From an uncultured Clostridia bacterium (lineage in GTDB: Bacteria; Bacillota; Clostridia; Christensenellales; Borkfalkiaceae): DNA of 64,000 bases. The position numbers and the translations under genes were made by a program. Below the pieces are notes generated by a model, which searched no databases, was not told where the DNA came from, and saw only the letters and a program-made list of their open reading frames with translations. The stretch spans positions 24,098-88,097 of the forward strand of contig CANRND010000005.1 of NCBI GenBank assembly GCA_947631905.1. Reading direction: 5' to 3'. Positions 27,822 to 38,620 of this stretch are shown in pieces; the stretch's first letter is position 1; every line of letters begins with the position of its first letter.

Positions 27822-30800
27822 TTATGCCGTTTCATTGCCGACCGAGGCGCATAATTCGGTATAATATGTATAGTACTCCCCGAGCGCGCCGTCGAACTTC
27901 GTGCGCTCGGATGAAAGCCTGCCGTAATAGTTCTTACAATTCGTGAGCGCGGTTTTAACGGCTTCGGCGGTATCCTTTGCGGGATGATACTCGTACGCCG
28001 CATAAGCGCGTTCGAGCGCGAACAAACTCTGCGCGACCGTAGAAGCCCATCCCTCGGAAAACAGTCCTTTGAAATATGTTTCGAGCGCGCTGTAATAGAG
28101 TCCCCTTTGCCCGTCAAGGGCGATGAGCAAGCAACGCGATCCTGCGTCGAGGCCGCGGAACTCTTTCATGAGCGCAAGGACTTCCTCTTTTCCGAATTGC
28201 GCCGTTTCTCCGAGCGTACTCCAAATCAGGCTCTCTGCTTTCGCCAAAAATCCGCGGAGGGCGGAGCCGCTGTAACTTTCCCAGACAAGGGACGCGGCGT
28301 CGCCCTGCACCGTGATTTTCTGCCCCGTGAGGAAAGATACCGCCTGGTAGCGCATGTTCATCCAACAGTAATCCCACGTCCATTGGGGATAGTTTGTGTA
28401 GAGTCCGCACGCGCCCCGCGTGAACGCCGTGAGCGCGGCCGCATTGCCCGACTGCGTGATCTTTCTTACGAGTTCCTCCCCTTTCTCAAACGAGGCAAGG
28501 AGCGCCGCCGCGGCATTTTGCCCCTGCTGCAATTTTCCGTATGCCGAGGCAATATGGACCATAGCGGTTTTAAGCGCGTCGAAATCCGCCTGCCAGTCCG
28601 CGGGGATCGCCGCCGTCTTTTTGAGGTCTTCCCGAGCCGTGCGGTATTTCTCCAATAAGAAGAGAAGTTTACCGTCGAAAGAAGCCTTTTCGTCGGGCGT
28701 AAGCGCGGAATAGCCTGTCTCGGCCGCCTCCATCGCCTCTTCGAAGCCCGCAGGCGCACTGCTGTCCGCATCGTAGCGCGCATAGTACTCCATCGCTATG
28801 AGCAGGGATGAAAAGATCTCGCGCGCCGCGGGAGCAAGGGCGTTCCCGTAGACCTCCGTAAGTAAGCGCGCGAAGTACGATTTGGTTTCCGTGAGATCGA
28901 GCGCCAGCAGAGGCTCTCCGTAAAAATAGAGGGTATTGAGCGAGATAAGGAAGCTGAACTGGTGGGCGGGAGAAGCCTCCACAAATTTACGGAAGAGCGC
29001 TTCCACATCCCCCGCATATTCCTCGCTTCCCGCGTACCCGTCCTGATAAAGCGTGCCGTCTACGATCGCAAGATAATCATGCCAAAGCGCCGTGTGGACG
29101 TCGTCGCCGAGCATGGCGTACTGCTGGAAATAATAGCCGCCGACATAGACGTTCTGCGCGATTTGCCCCATAGACGATTCAAGCTGTGAAACCGCCGTAT
29201 CCAGCCCCAACGCTTTGAGAAGAAGCAACTGCAACTCGCTGTTTTTTTCGGTGACAGCGGCATAAGCCTCCACCGCTTGGGCGTAATAGAGGCGGAACAG
29301 CGTGTTGTCGCTCACCTCTAACCGCCCCATGCCGTTGAGTTGCGACATTGCCTGATTTGCCGCGACATAATACGCCTCCGCTTCGCCCGGGAGCTGGTAG
29401 CGGATGAGCCGATTGGTGACGGAGACGTCTTGCTTCATCACATAATAATATGTATAGAGAATATCGAAAATATCGTTGTTTTTCCGCCACGAAGAAGCGA
29501 CGCCGTAAAAGTAACGTTCCGAAATGTCGGGATAAGCGCTGTTCGTGACATAGGAAGCGGCGTTCTTGATCTCCTGTTCGTGCGCCGTGAGGTCCTCCTG
29601 CGTCCAGCCGTCGGGAATGGGCAGGAGCGTTTCGTATAGCTTGGTCATGAGTTCGAGCTTTGCTATGACGCTCTTGCACTCCCGCGTGCCGAACGCGCCG
29701 CCCAAATAGCTTCCTACGGTGACACTGCCGTACATTTTCGCATCGGGAAATGCGGCGGCGATCTCCAAAAGCGTGTCGCCGAGCGGAGCGAAGTCCGCGT
29801 CTGCGAGCGTTTTCGCCCTCTCTTTCACTTCTTCGTAACTGCTTTCCGTAAGCCGCGCTTTGCCGTTCACGGGGGTGAATACGGAGGAATATTCCGCAAC
29901 GGCTTCTTTCCAGCGCGATCTGCCGCCTGCCGCCGCCGCGCGCATCACGCATTCCGCCCGCTCTTGGGGGATAAACTCTTTCTCCGCCTGCGCGAGGCCG
30001 AGATAAAGTTCGGCTGCTTCGAGCGCGCGATCCGTCTGTTCCGCGGAAACCGCGGGGACCCCGCTCCCGAAATCGAGGGAAGACAGCTCTTCCGCATACT
30101 CCAAAATGACGGATACATCGCTGTAATTGACGGAGATCTCGTACGTTTGGCTATTCCCCGCATAATTCACGGAGATCGTCTGTTTGAGGGGTTCCGTCCT
30201 GTTCTTCATTGTTGCAAGGCTCGGATCGAACCCCGAGATCATCTCTTGGGTGAGCGTGACGTAACGTTTGAGCGCGCCGCCGTTCCCCTCGATGGTAAGG
30301 TAACCGCCCGAAAGATCGATTTCGGTCTCGTGGCTTCCGTATATGGTTTTCCTGGGCTTTTGCAGGGAGATCTTTTCGATCCCGTAAACCTCGACGTCGA
30401 AAGAACCGCTGTAATCTTCCGCACCGTCGCGGTAGCGCACGTTGAGCGGAACGGTCCCGCTCTTTGCGCTGTCAAAGCCCGTTAGCTCCACCCGCTCGTC
30501 GTTGAGCGGTACGGTGAACACCGTGCCGTCGTCCCGCGTGACGCGAAGTTTGCCCTTTCCCGCGTCAAAGGGTTCGCCGACGAAAAATTCTCTGACAACA
30601 CCCTCGGGCGCAAGCCGCTCGTTTACGGTGACGGTGAGTTTCGCCGTCTTGCCTTTGTATTCTACGGCCAGTTCCTGCTTGCCTGTCAAGGTTTTGTCAT
30701 AACCGCTCACGCTCACTGAGGGATCGTTGAGAGGAACTTCCTTTTTCCCGTCTTTGTTGCGGACGGTCAGTTTTCCGCCCGACAAATTCAACTCCTGTCC

Positions 30801-30929
30801 CAAAACATAGGTGAGTTGCGGTTCGTTCCCCTTTTCGATCTCGACGCTCACCACCGTTTCGCAGGCGGCGAAAGCAAACGCCGCCGCAAGAACCGCCATG
30901 ATGAGCATAAACTTGGCAAAACGTTTCAT
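27822..30929 (-). CDS. Very large lipoprotein with N-terminal Ig-like repeats (paralogue B)
   Basis: A 1035-residue lipoprotein with lipobox FAAC near residue 23. It has the same design as its neighbour: three Ig-like repeats (GQELNLSGGKLTVRNKDGKK, VSGYDKTLTGKQELAVEYKG, FFVGEPFDAGKGKLRVTRDD), then a long helical C-terminal region of about 770 residues without a recognised family. It lies 18 nt after the leucine-rich-repeat lipoprotein gene with a CGGAG site, so it is probably the last gene of the MoxR/VWA operon. The duplication looks old, because the two copies align over most of their length but are strongly diverged. Confidence 0.8.
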   Translation of the reverse strand: MKRFAKFMLIMAVLAAAFAFAACETVVSVEIEKGNEPQLTYVLGQELNLSGGKLTVRNKDGKKEVPLNDPSVSVSGYDKTLTGKQELAVEYKGKTAKLTVTVNERLAPEGVVREFFVGEPFDAGKGKLRVTRDDGTVFTVPLNDERVELTGFDSAKSGTVPLNVRYRDGAEDYSGSFDVEVYGIEKISLQKPRKTIYGSHETEIDLSGGYLTIEGNGGALKRYVTLTQEMISGFDPSLATMKNRTEPLKQTISVNYAGNSQTYEISVNYSDVSVILEYAEELSSLDFGSGVPAVSAEQTDRALEAAELYLGLAQAEKEFIPQERAECVMRAAAAGGRSRWKEAVAEYSSVFTPVNGKARLTESSYEEVKERAKTLADADFAPLGDTLLEIAAAFPDAKMYGSVTVGSYLGGAFGTRECKSVIAKLELMTKLYETLLPIPDGWTQEDLTAHEQEIKNAASYVTNSAYPDISERYFYGVASSWRKNNDIFDILYTYYYVMKQDVSVTNRLIRYQLPGEAEAYYVAANQAMSQLNGMGRLEVSDNTLFRLYYAQAVEAYAAVTEKNSELQLLLLKALGLDTAVSQLESSMGQIAQNVYVGGYYFQQYAMLGDDVHTALWHDYLAIVDGTLYQDGYAGSEEYAGDVEALFRKFVEASPAHQFSFLISLNTLYFYGEPLLALDLTETKSYFARLLTEVYGNALAPAAREIFSSLLIAMEYYARYDADSSAPAGFEEAMEAAETGYSALTPDEKASFDGKLLFLLEKYRTAREDLKKTAAIPADWQADFDALKTAMVHIASAYGKLQQGQNAAAALLASFEKGEELVRKITQSGNAAALTAFTRGACGLYTNYPQWTWDYCWMNMRYQAVSFLTGQKITVQGDAASLVWESYSGSALRGFLAKAESLIWSTLGETAQFGKEEVLALMKEFRGLDAGSRCLLIALDGQRGLYYSALETYFKGLFSEGWASTVAQSLFALERAYAAYEYHPAKDTAEAVKTALTNCKNYYGRLSSERTKFDGALGEYYTYYTELCASVGNETA

Positions 30930-30947
30930 ATTTTTTCTCCGAATTGT

Positions 30948-33668
30948 TTATTCCGCGTTCCAAACGGCATAAAGCGTTGTGCCGTCGGGAGCCGAAGAGG
31001 CAGTCTCCGCGGTGTATTCCGCCGCACCCGAAGGGCTGGTGGCCCATCCCGCAAAGACGTAACCCTCGCGGCAAGGCGCCGCAACGCCCCCCAATGCGTT
31101 GGAATTTGTAAACGTGTTTTCTCCCTTGCGCACAAGCACGACGTAAGTCTTGTCGGGCGAAAGCTCACAGCCCCATACGACGGGACGGTAGGAAGAATTC
31201 CAGATACGGTTCCAGCCCGCCGCCGCGCTCTGCGCCTCGCAGTAGACCGTAAGCCCGCTGTTGCCGTAGAAAGCATGCTCGCCGACCGTCTCCACGTTCG
31301 AGCTGATGGTCACGCTCGTGAGTCCTTTGCAGTTGCGGAAAGCTTGGTTCCCGATGCTCTTTACGGAGTCGGGGATCACGATGCTGTTGAGTCCCGTGCA
31401 ATTATAGAATGCAAGCGGGCCGATATTTTCGAGGCTGTAACCGAACAGCACCGACGCCATTAAAGAACAGCTGTGAAAAGCGGAGTCGCCGATGGAAACA
31501 ACGTTGTTGGGGATCACGAGGTTCTGCAACGCGCTGCAACCGTAGAAAGCACGGTCTCCGATCGTTTTGAGACCTTCGCCGAGAGAGACCGTTTTGAGCG
31601 CCGTGCAGCGGTTGAACGCGCGCTCGCCGATGCTCTCCACCGTAGCGGGAAAGGTAATGTTTTCCAGCATGGCGCACTTGTTGAACGTCTGCGCGCCGAT
31701 CGAACGGAGAGAGTTTCCGAGAGAAATGCTCTTCAATGCCGCGCAACCGTAAAACGCATAATCGCCGAGCGAAGTAAGCCCCGAAGGGAGTGAGATGTTT
31801 TCCATCGCCGCGCATTCATAGAATGCGGAACGGCCGATCTGTTTCACGGAAGAGGGAATGTTTACGGTCTGCAACGAAGAACAGCCGTAGAAAAGATAGT
31901 CGCTGATCTCCCCTATTTCGGGCAAGCTGATCGTTCCGAGTCCCGTGCAACCGTAGAACGCGGCCTTGCCGATCATTTTTACCGAAGTCGGAATCACGAT
32001 CTGCGTCAAAGATGCACAGTTGTAAAAGGCATAGTTGGAGATCCCGATCGTGCCGGACGCGATGGAAGCCACCGAGTCGCTGCCCGTGTAGCCGACCAGC
32101 CAGTTGCCGATATAGACAAGCCCGTTGGCGTTTGTCCACGCGACGGTGCCTTCAAACGCGCGCGTGCCGATACTCTCTACCGTAGCGGGCAAAGCGATGT
32201 CGCCGAGATTGGGACAAGTCGCAAAGGAATAGTTGCCGATCGTCTTTAAGTGGTTGCCGAAGTGGACCTTGCGGAGCTGGGAGCAACCGTAAAACGCATA
32301 ATCCCCCACCGTTTCCACATTATCGCCGAGCGTGACTTCCATCAGCATGGTGCAACGGTAGAACGCATGGTTGCCGATGTATTTCATGCTCGACGGAAGT
32401 GTGACAACGCTCAGATTTTTATACTCGCCCCGGTCGTAAAACACCTGGTCTGCAATGCCGACGGTATCGCTCTTGATCTCCACCGCATCCGTGTCCGCAT
32501 CCTTACTGCCGACGAGCCAATTCCCGGCGTACACAAGGCGCTCCGCATTTAACCAAAGCGCGGTGTTGCTGAAAGCATAGTAGCCGATCGAGCGCAATCC
32601 CTCCCCCGTGGTTACCTCTGCGAGGTTGGTACAGCTTACGAAAACATAATTATCGATGCTTTCGAGAGAATCGGGGAGTTCGAGGCGGGTGAGTGGGCTT
32701 TCCTCCGAACTTCCACATTCGGAGAAAGAATACGGGCCGAGATGGGTGATCCCCTCCGAAAGCGTGACATTTTGCAACGCCCTGCAACGGTAAAACGTCC
32801 GCTCGGGGATTTCCCCGACGCCGCCGACGCTGAGCGTCTTCAACGCCGCGCATTCCGAGAATGCGGACTCGCCCGTGATAACAACGGAGGACGGGATCGT
32901 AAGCGATGTGAGCGCACTGCAACTCGAAAACGCGTAAGCCGCGATGTTCTTTACGCCGTCCTCTATGGCAAGTGACGTCATCATACGGCAATAGGAAAAC
33001 GCGTATTGTTCGATGCTCTTCACCGTGGACGGAATGGTGATCCCCGTAAGCGCGCGGCAACTTTGGAAAGCGTATTCGCCGATCGTCTCCAACCCCTGCG
33101 GGAGAAGAACTTCCGTCAGGAAAGAACAGTTATAGAATGCGCGCGCGCCGATGGTGCGGACGTTTTTGCCGACCGTGATCTTTGTAACGCGGCTGTTGTT
33201 GGAAAAGGCCGCGCCGACAGCCGTTACGGGTTTTCCGCGGTAAGTTTCGGGGATCTCCACTTCGCCCGAAACCGTTCCAGCCCCGACGACTTCATATTCC
33301 AGATTGTTGTTATAGAGGGAATAAACGAGTCCGTTTTCCTGCTCGCGGACAAATTCGAGCGGCTCCGACCACGGAGAATCGGCATACGTTTCCCCGTCGC
33401 CTACGGCCTTGACGCGCAAAGAATACGTTCCTGCCTCCAACGAGGTAAGATCGGTAAAAGTTTTATCCGTTTCGCGCTCATCGCCGCCGATATTCACAAC
33501 ATAACTCTTCGCCGTGGGAACCGCTTCCCAGCTCAAAACAAGGGTATCCGGTTGCACGGAAAGACCCTCGGGAGCGGAAAGCTTCGGTTTGCCGCAACCT
33601 GCAAGGGCAAGCGCGGCGAGGGCGCACAGTGTGAGGCTCAGCACTGCAAATATGCGAATTTTTTTCAT
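30948..33668 (-). CDS. BspA-type leucine-rich-repeat lipoprotein
   Basis: A 906-residue surface lipoprotein with lipobox LAGC near residue 24. A fibronectin-III-like domain is at about 30-110 (LSWEAVPTAKSYVVNIGG). Roughly 25-30 LRR_5 (Treponema/BspA-type) repeats follow at about 115-810, each with a core like IPSSVKSIGxxAFYGCSSL. A Listeria-Bacteroides (InlB-B) repeat closes the protein (GYVFAGWATSPSG). Such proteins mediate adhesion or protein-protein contact. It sits 82 nt after the VWA gene, a gap with a GC-rich hairpin (33699-33727) but no T run, and is likely cotranscribed. The RBS is GGAGG. Confidence 0.88.
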   Translation of the reverse strand: MKKIRIFAVLSLTLCALAALALAGCGKPKLSAPEGLSVQPDTLVLSWEAVPTAKSYVVNIGGDERETDKTFTDLTSLEAGTYSLRVKAVGDGETYADSPWSEPLEFVREQENGLVYSLYNNNLEYEVVGAGTVSGEVEIPETYRGKPVTAVGAAFSNNSRVTKITVGKNVRTIGARAFYNCSFLTEVLLPQGLETIGEYAFQSCRALTGITIPSTVKSIEQYAFSYCRMMTSLAIEDGVKNIAAYAFSSCSALTSLTIPSSVVITGESAFSECAALKTLSVGGVGEIPERTFYRCRALQNVTLSEGITHLGPYSFSECGSSEESPLTRLELPDSLESIDNYVFVSCTNLAEVTTGEGLRSIGYYAFSNTALWLNAERLVYAGNWLVGSKDADTDAVEIKSDTVGIADQVFYDRGEYKNLSVVTLPSSMKYIGNHAFYRCTMLMEVTLGDNVETVGDYAFYGCSQLRKVHFGNHLKTIGNYSFATCPNLGDIALPATVESIGTRAFEGTVAWTNANGLVYIGNWLVGYTGSDSVASIASGTIGISNYAFYNCASLTQIVIPTSVKMIGKAAFYGCTGLGTISLPEIGEISDYLFYGCSSLQTVNIPSSVKQIGRSAFYECAAMENISLPSGLTSLGDYAFYGCAALKSISLGNSLRSIGAQTFNKCAMLENITFPATVESIGERAFNRCTALKTVSLGEGLKTIGDRAFYGCSALQNLVIPNNVVSIGDSAFHSCSLMASVLFGYSLENIGPLAFYNCTGLNSIVIPDSVKSIGNQAFRNCKGLTSVTISSNVETVGEHAFYGNSGLTVYCEAQSAAAGWNRIWNSSYRPVVWGCELSPDKTYVVLVRKGENTFTNSNALGGVAAPCREGYVFAGWATSPSGAAEYTAETASSAPDGTTLYAVWNAE

Positions 33669-33750
33669 TTTTCCTCCAAACCGTCTTTATGGGGCGGAAG
33701 CGTTCCCCGCTCTGCGCGGAAAACGCTCTCCCTTTCGTACGGTAAGTAAC

Positions 33751-36582
33751 TTATTTTGTATTTGCGGCAACCGCTTTTTTGCCGCCGAGTTCTTTTTTCG
33801 CCTTATGGTCGCGCACGATCTCATGGATCCACTTGAACTTGAATTTGCGCACCGCAACGTCGAGCAGGAACAGCACGATCGCCGCGATCATGAGCGGGAT
33901 GATCGGATCGTATTCCTCGCTGAGCGTCTTTACGAAATTTTCAAAGACAGAAGCGCTGTCCGTAATGAGTGCGCCGTCCGTCGCTTCCGCAAGGGAAGCA
34001 AGGAAAAGGCGGCACGCCTCTTCGTCCACGAATACATCGTATTCTTCGGAATAAGAGAACGCCTTGTACAATTTGGTGGACGCCTTTACTTCGCCGTCTA
34101 CGCTCTTCCATTCCACGGCAACGGTGTGGATCCCGGGGCGGCGTATGACAAACGAAACCGAACCGTAGTCGGTAGAACCGCGCACAATGGTCTCTACGTG
34201 CGCCTCTCCCCCTTCCACTTCGGGCGGACTTGTGATCGTTACGGTGATGGTGTCGCCCTCCTGCACTTGCGAGCCAAGCGGGTAGATGCCGAGTTCGTTT
34301 TGATAGTTATCCTCGTAAAGTTCGATGTCGAGCGGCGTATAACGGATGCTCTCGGTCGGATAAAGCCCCGTGATGATATTGAAAATAATATCTCGGCCCA
34401 ACGAACCGTCCTCTATGAACTTCGCCGACCAGTATCCGTTGAGGTCGCACATGAAACTGCCGACCCTGCCTTCGCCGAATTTCCACTGGGCGTAAATGGG
34501 AACATACTCGCCCATGAGGGGCGCGCTCGCACCCGCTTTCAGTTTGGTCCCGTAATAGCCGTCAAGTTGGGGGATCTGCTCCTGCGTGATCCCCGCGGTG
34601 ACGTTGGTATATTCATTGATGCGCGGCGTGAACGGTTCGTAAACGACGCCCTTGATCTCTTTGCGGTTAAGGTCTCTGAGCATTTGCTGAGGAAGACTCT
34701 GCGTATCCCATGCGGGATAGAACACCCCGCCGCCGATGTCCGCAAGTTCCTGCATGTCGCTGATCGTGCCTGCATTCCCGCCGATGGCGACGACGGAACA
34801 GGTGATCCCATCCATATCGTGATAGCGTTTGATCACTTCCCCGTAGCCGCCCGTCTTCTCCTCGCGGTTGGTGTAGAGCTGATCGCTCGGCTGGCCGTCG
34901 GTGATGAGGATGATATGCTTGCGTTCCACCATGCTGAGCGCCCTGAGCGCCGCGCCCGCACGGTCGAGCGCGCCCGTAAACACCGTTCCGCCGCCCGTTT
35001 CGATCTCGTTGATCTGGTTGATGAGCTGCTGCCTGTAAGTGAGCTTCGTCAGCTCCGCTTCCTCGCTGTAATCGTCTTCCAGCGTTATGACGCCCGCCCA
35101 GTCACGGTCCGCGCTCAACGCGCCTTCGAGGCATTGGATCGCACCCGTTTTGGCAAGTTCGAGCTTACCCATCCCCGAAGAGGTATCTGTTGTCCCCATA
35201 GAACCCGAGCGGTCGATGACGAACATCACGCCGATCGGAGGGGTGTAATCCACCGCCTGCACGGGCAACATCTGCTGATAGAGCGTGCCGCGCATATCTT
35301 CGCGGTCGTAAGTGTGCGCCAAAGGAAGATTGGGGTCGTACGGATCGGGCAGGACGCTCCCGTTTCCGTCCACCTCGTTGCCGCCCACGGTAAACAGACC
35401 GCCCCCTCTTTCGTACACATATTCATAGAGCAAGCCGTCGAAACCGAGCGGTTCGATGTCCGCATTGGCGATGTTGACGAGGATCACCTGGTCGTACTCG
35501 CAGAGGGATTCTATGTTTTGGGGCAGTTCGTCGGCGGCGTTTGAAATGTTGACGACTTTCACTTCCGCCTGGTCGTTCCCCTCGTAGCGCTCCGTGAGGA
35601 GGGTGTTCAGCATTTCCGCGTCCCCCTCGTTGCGCTCCACAATGAGTACGCGGTTGTAAACTTCGAGATATAAATAGGTAAAATAGCTGTTGTTCTCGCC
35701 GAGCGTATCGAAATCGTCCGTGATCTCAAATTCCAGCTCGTGCATCCCGGGCGTGTCGATCACGTGACCGATCTCCAACGTTTGAAGACCCTTTGTGAGC
35801 GCGCAAGACGATTCCGTAACGTCTTTTACGGTGCCGTCGGCCGCTTTGTCGTGCAGAACAACCGAACTCTGCCCTTCGTGATCGCTGTTGACATTTAATT
35901 TGAGGACGAACGGATCGCCTACGGAGATGTTGTAATCGGGCGTTTCCACCCCGACGATCTCCACCTCGTTCTCGTGGGCGGAAGGGATGTGAACGGTATC
36001 CACGCGGGTCCCCGTGCGGGAGATCGCGCCGATGGCGTTGATCGCCTGTCCGTCTGTCTCCGCACCGTCGGAGATGAGTACGATTTTCGCCGACTTGGGA
36101 TGGCTGAAAAGAGACTGCGCGTAAGAGAGCGCCGAGGCAATGTCGGTCGCGCTCGTATCGGGGCGTTCCGCCGCCAGATACTTTTCATACGTATCGTCGG
36201 TGCGGGAGGAAAGCTCCGCCGCGTATACCTGCGTATACCCGAACGTGACGACGCCGATCTTGAACTCTTTGTTGCTTTCGTCTATGACCTGCTTCACAAA
36301 GGCGTTGCGGTTTTCCACCGCCTCTTCCCCGCTGTCGGAAACATCCACCAGAAGCAATATCTCGTTGTCGGTGTTGGGAAGGTCGTAAGAAAACGACAGA
36401 CCCGCAAGCGCCAGAATGCAGAGGACCATGACGATGGTATGCAAGATGTTGGAGATGATACGGTTGCGGGTGCGGCGGTATTTTTTGGGCCGACGGAAGT
36501 ACAGAAACGCCGTCAGCGCAAATGCGGGGATCAAGAGAAGCAACAACCAGGGATAGGTAAAATGCAGTTGAAGATTCGTCAT
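33751..36582 (-). CDS. Membrane protein with two von Willebrand A domains and a GATase-like fold
   Basis: A 943-residue membrane protein. Two spans lie near residues 8-28 and 40-62. A first VWA domain with MIDAS DVSDS follows, then a glutamine-amidotransferase-like segment (GGGLFTVGGNEVDG), and a second VWA with DRSGS and its MIDAS threonine region. A C-terminal span near 900 precedes a basic tail. Together with MoxR, DUF58 and BatA-like genes this is the classic MoxR-VWA envelope module, thought to act in metal-dependent assembly or folding of envelope complexes. I chose the ATG at 36582 (AAGGAGG, 7 nt); it begins 1 nt after the upstream stop codon. Confidence 0.85.
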   Translation of the reverse strand: MTNLQLHFTYPWLLLLLIPAFALTAFLYFRRPKKYRRTRNRIISNILHTIVMVLCILALAGLSFSYDLPNTDNEILLLVDVSDSGEEAVENRNAFVKQVIDESNKEFKIGVVTFGYTQVYAAELSSRTDDTYEKYLAAERPDTSATDIASALSYAQSLFSHPKSAKIVLISDGAETDGQAINAIGAISRTGTRVDTVHIPSAHENEVEIVGVETPDYNISVGDPFVLKLNVNSDHEGQSSVVLHDKAADGTVKDVTESSCALTKGLQTLEIGHVIDTPGMHELEFEITDDFDTLGENNSYFTYLYLEVYNRVLIVERNEGDAEMLNTLLTERYEGNDQAEVKVVNISNAADELPQNIESLCEYDQVILVNIANADIEPLGFDGLLYEYVYERGGGLFTVGGNEVDGNGSVLPDPYDPNLPLAHTYDREDMRGTLYQQMLPVQAVDYTPPIGVMFVIDRSGSMGTTDTSSGMGKLELAKTGAIQCLEGALSADRDWAGVITLEDDYSEEAELTKLTYRQQLINQINEIETGGGTVFTGALDRAGAALRALSMVERKHIILITDGQPSDQLYTNREEKTGGYGEVIKRYHDMDGITCSVVAIGGNAGTISDMQELADIGGGVFYPAWDTQSLPQQMLRDLNRKEIKGVVYEPFTPRINEYTNVTAGITQEQIPQLDGYYGTKLKAGASAPLMGEYVPIYAQWKFGEGRVGSFMCDLNGYWSAKFIEDGSLGRDIIFNIITGLYPTESIRYTPLDIELYEDNYQNELGIYPLGSQVQEGDTITVTITSPPEVEGGEAHVETIVRGSTDYGSVSFVIRRPGIHTVAVEWKSVDGEVKASTKLYKAFSYSEEYDVFVDEEACRLFLASLAEATDGALITDSASVFENFVKTLSEEYDPIIPLMIAAIVLFLLDVAVRKFKFKWIHEIVRDHKAKKELGGKKAVAANTK

Positions 36583-36583
36583 A

Positions 36584-38620
36584 TTACAAACCTCCTTCTC
36601 TGGAATGCAGGAGCCATTCAAGGAAGAGCAACCCCACCAGAACGCTTGCAAAGTACAAGAGCAACGCATAATCGGAGGATTCCGTCGACGCCTGATAACT
36701 GAGTTTCACGCGCAACTCCTCCTCTCGGAAAAGATCGCTCTCCTTAGAAGAAACCTTCACGAAAACGTTCTCCACGATCGGCGCCTTTTCGGGCGAGATC
36801 CTCTGTTGGAGGGTATATTCGCCCGGACGGGTGAATTTGTAATCCTGCGGGAAGCTGTCGACCGTGGTCTCCTGCCCGCCGCCCGAAACGGTAAGTTCCG
36901 GCCCGCGCGCACTCAGAGCGGCCGTATCCCCCACTTCGTAAAGATATTGCGATACCGTGGAGGGTACAAAGTAATTGAACATGTTGAGCATGAGCATGGG
37001 GAAATCGTATGTGATCCCCGCCATCGAGAAGTCCGTCTCCACGCACAGGATCGCCACCTTTGCGTTCATCTCGTTCCGCACCAAAAGAACGGGGTCGCCG
37101 CCGCAAAAGAGAAGAGGCGTATACCCGTCGTAGGTAAGAATCCGCCTGTACGCCGTAGCGGGCAGGTTTTCGGGCGTGATGTATTGTGTGATCGGGTGCG
37201 GCTCGCCCGCGGCAAGCAGGAACCCGTTCGGGTCTTCGGTCGTAATGCGGTCCCCGAGGGTGATTCCCGTCAGATTTTCGGGGACCTTATCGGGATTGAC
37301 GAGAAGCACGACGCCGTCCGTAGGAAGCGTAGCGGGCATCGTCCGTTCAAACACGTAAAAATCGTATCCCTCCATTTCGGGGGAAGCGCCGTTCCGCACC
37401 TCGTCGTAGTCGATCGTCCAGCGGTTGCGGAGCGTATCGCGTATTCCCATAAAGAAACCCGCAAAGAAAATGTTGGGTTTGGAACTCGCGTATTGGATGC
37501 GGACGGATTGCTTCATCCCGCCGTCGAGGAAAAAGTTGTTGTCCGCGTCGAAGGAATCCTGCACTCCGTCGTCGATGTGGATCCATACGGAATCATACGA
37601 ATAGATATTTCCGTTCTCGCTGTCGCTGGTATCCCACTCAACGTGGACGACGTCCCCGCTCTGTCCGACAAAGATGCTCGGCGACGTCATTTGCAGGTCT
37701 CCGTCTACCGAGGTGGGAGTTAGCTCCGTATCGTAGCTGTTGCCGACCAGCGGCGAGCCGTCGGGACCGACGGTCTCCCCCTCGGAATTGATATAATAGT
37801 TCGCTCCTTTGACCATGCAGCGGACCAAAAAATTCATGCCGCCGCCGTCGCTGCGGTACACGCTGATGTCCGCCCAGAACTTATAATAGTTTTCGACAAG
37901 TTCGGCGCCTGCGTTGAGTATGGCGGCGTTCCACTCCCCCTCGCGGGAGACGTTCTCCACTTTGAGTTTGCCGTCGGTAATATCCATGCCGACATAGGAA
38001 GTTCCCGTGATCAACGTAACTTCCGCCGCGGGATTTTGCATGAGGATCCTGTCCGCAAGCGAGACCGCACCGGCAATATCGCCCTCTTCATAGGAACATT
38101 TGTCGTCGTCCGCATTGCCCTCTTCCCCGAGCAATTCCGCGAGCTTTTGGCTGACCGTATCGTAATTCTCCGCGCCCGAACGCTCCACGAGATAATTCGC
38201 TTGGGGATTGGCGAGGATGGCCGTAAACACCCCGCCCTCGTCGGCGGTTTGCTTGGCGATCTCCTGCGCGCGCTCCACCGCAAGTTCGAAACGGGTCTTG
38301 TTTTCGTACTTCGTCCGCATGCCCGCCGAACCGTCGATGACGACAACGCGCTCCTGCCCCACTTCGGGGACTTCTTCACGGATCACGGGGTCGGCGAGAA
38401 TAAACGCGCACGCCGTGATGATCAAAATCTGGCAGAGCAGGATGAGCAGGCTCCTCAAAATGCTGATCGGGATCCGTTTCCTCTTGTATTTCAGGCTCAA
38501 TTTCCAGACATAGGTGCTGGAAATGACCCTTTGTTGATAATTGGGCTTTAAGAGATAGATGAGGATGAGAATGATGATCCCCAAAAGTCCCAACAGGCCC
38601 AAAGGTAAAAGCAGCTTCAT
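36584..38620 (-). CDS. BatA-like membrane protein with VWA domain
   Basis: A 678-residue protein with the aerotolerance-regulator (BatA) N-terminal layout: a first span, a linker with LKPNYQQRVISSTYVWKLSLKYKRKRIP, and a second span (about 57-77). Next comes a VWA domain with DGSAGM at the MIDAS position, an imperfect match to DxSxS that may not bind metal normally. A long periplasm-side region and a C-terminal span (LLLYFASVLVGLLFLEWLL) complete it. It overlaps the DUF58 gene by 4 nt and is followed by the double-VWA gene 1 nt on. Confidence 0.83.
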   Translation of the reverse strand: MKLLLPLGLLGLLGIIILILIYLLKPNYQQRVISSTYVWKLSLKYKRKRIPISILRSLLILLCQILIITACAFILADPVIREEVPEVGQERVVVIDGSAGMRTKYENKTRFELAVERAQEIAKQTADEGGVFTAILANPQANYLVERSGAENYDTVSQKLAELLGEEGNADDDKCSYEEGDIAGAVSLADRILMQNPAAEVTLITGTSYVGMDITDGKLKVENVSREGEWNAAILNAGAELVENYYKFWADISVYRSDGGGMNFLVRCMVKGANYYINSEGETVGPDGSPLVGNSYDTELTPTSVDGDLQMTSPSIFVGQSGDVVHVEWDTSDSENGNIYSYDSVWIHIDDGVQDSFDADNNFFLDGGMKQSVRIQYASSKPNIFFAGFFMGIRDTLRNRWTIDYDEVRNGASPEMEGYDFYVFERTMPATLPTDGVVLLVNPDKVPENLTGITLGDRITTEDPNGFLLAAGEPHPITQYITPENLPATAYRRILTYDGYTPLLFCGGDPVLLVRNEMNAKVAILCVETDFSMAGITYDFPMLMLNMFNYFVPSTVSQYLYEVGDTAALSARGPELTVSGGGQETTVDSFPQDYKFTRPGEYTLQQRISPEKAPIVENVFVKVSSKESDLFREEELRVKLSYQASTESSDYALLLYFASVLVGLLFLEWLLHSREGGL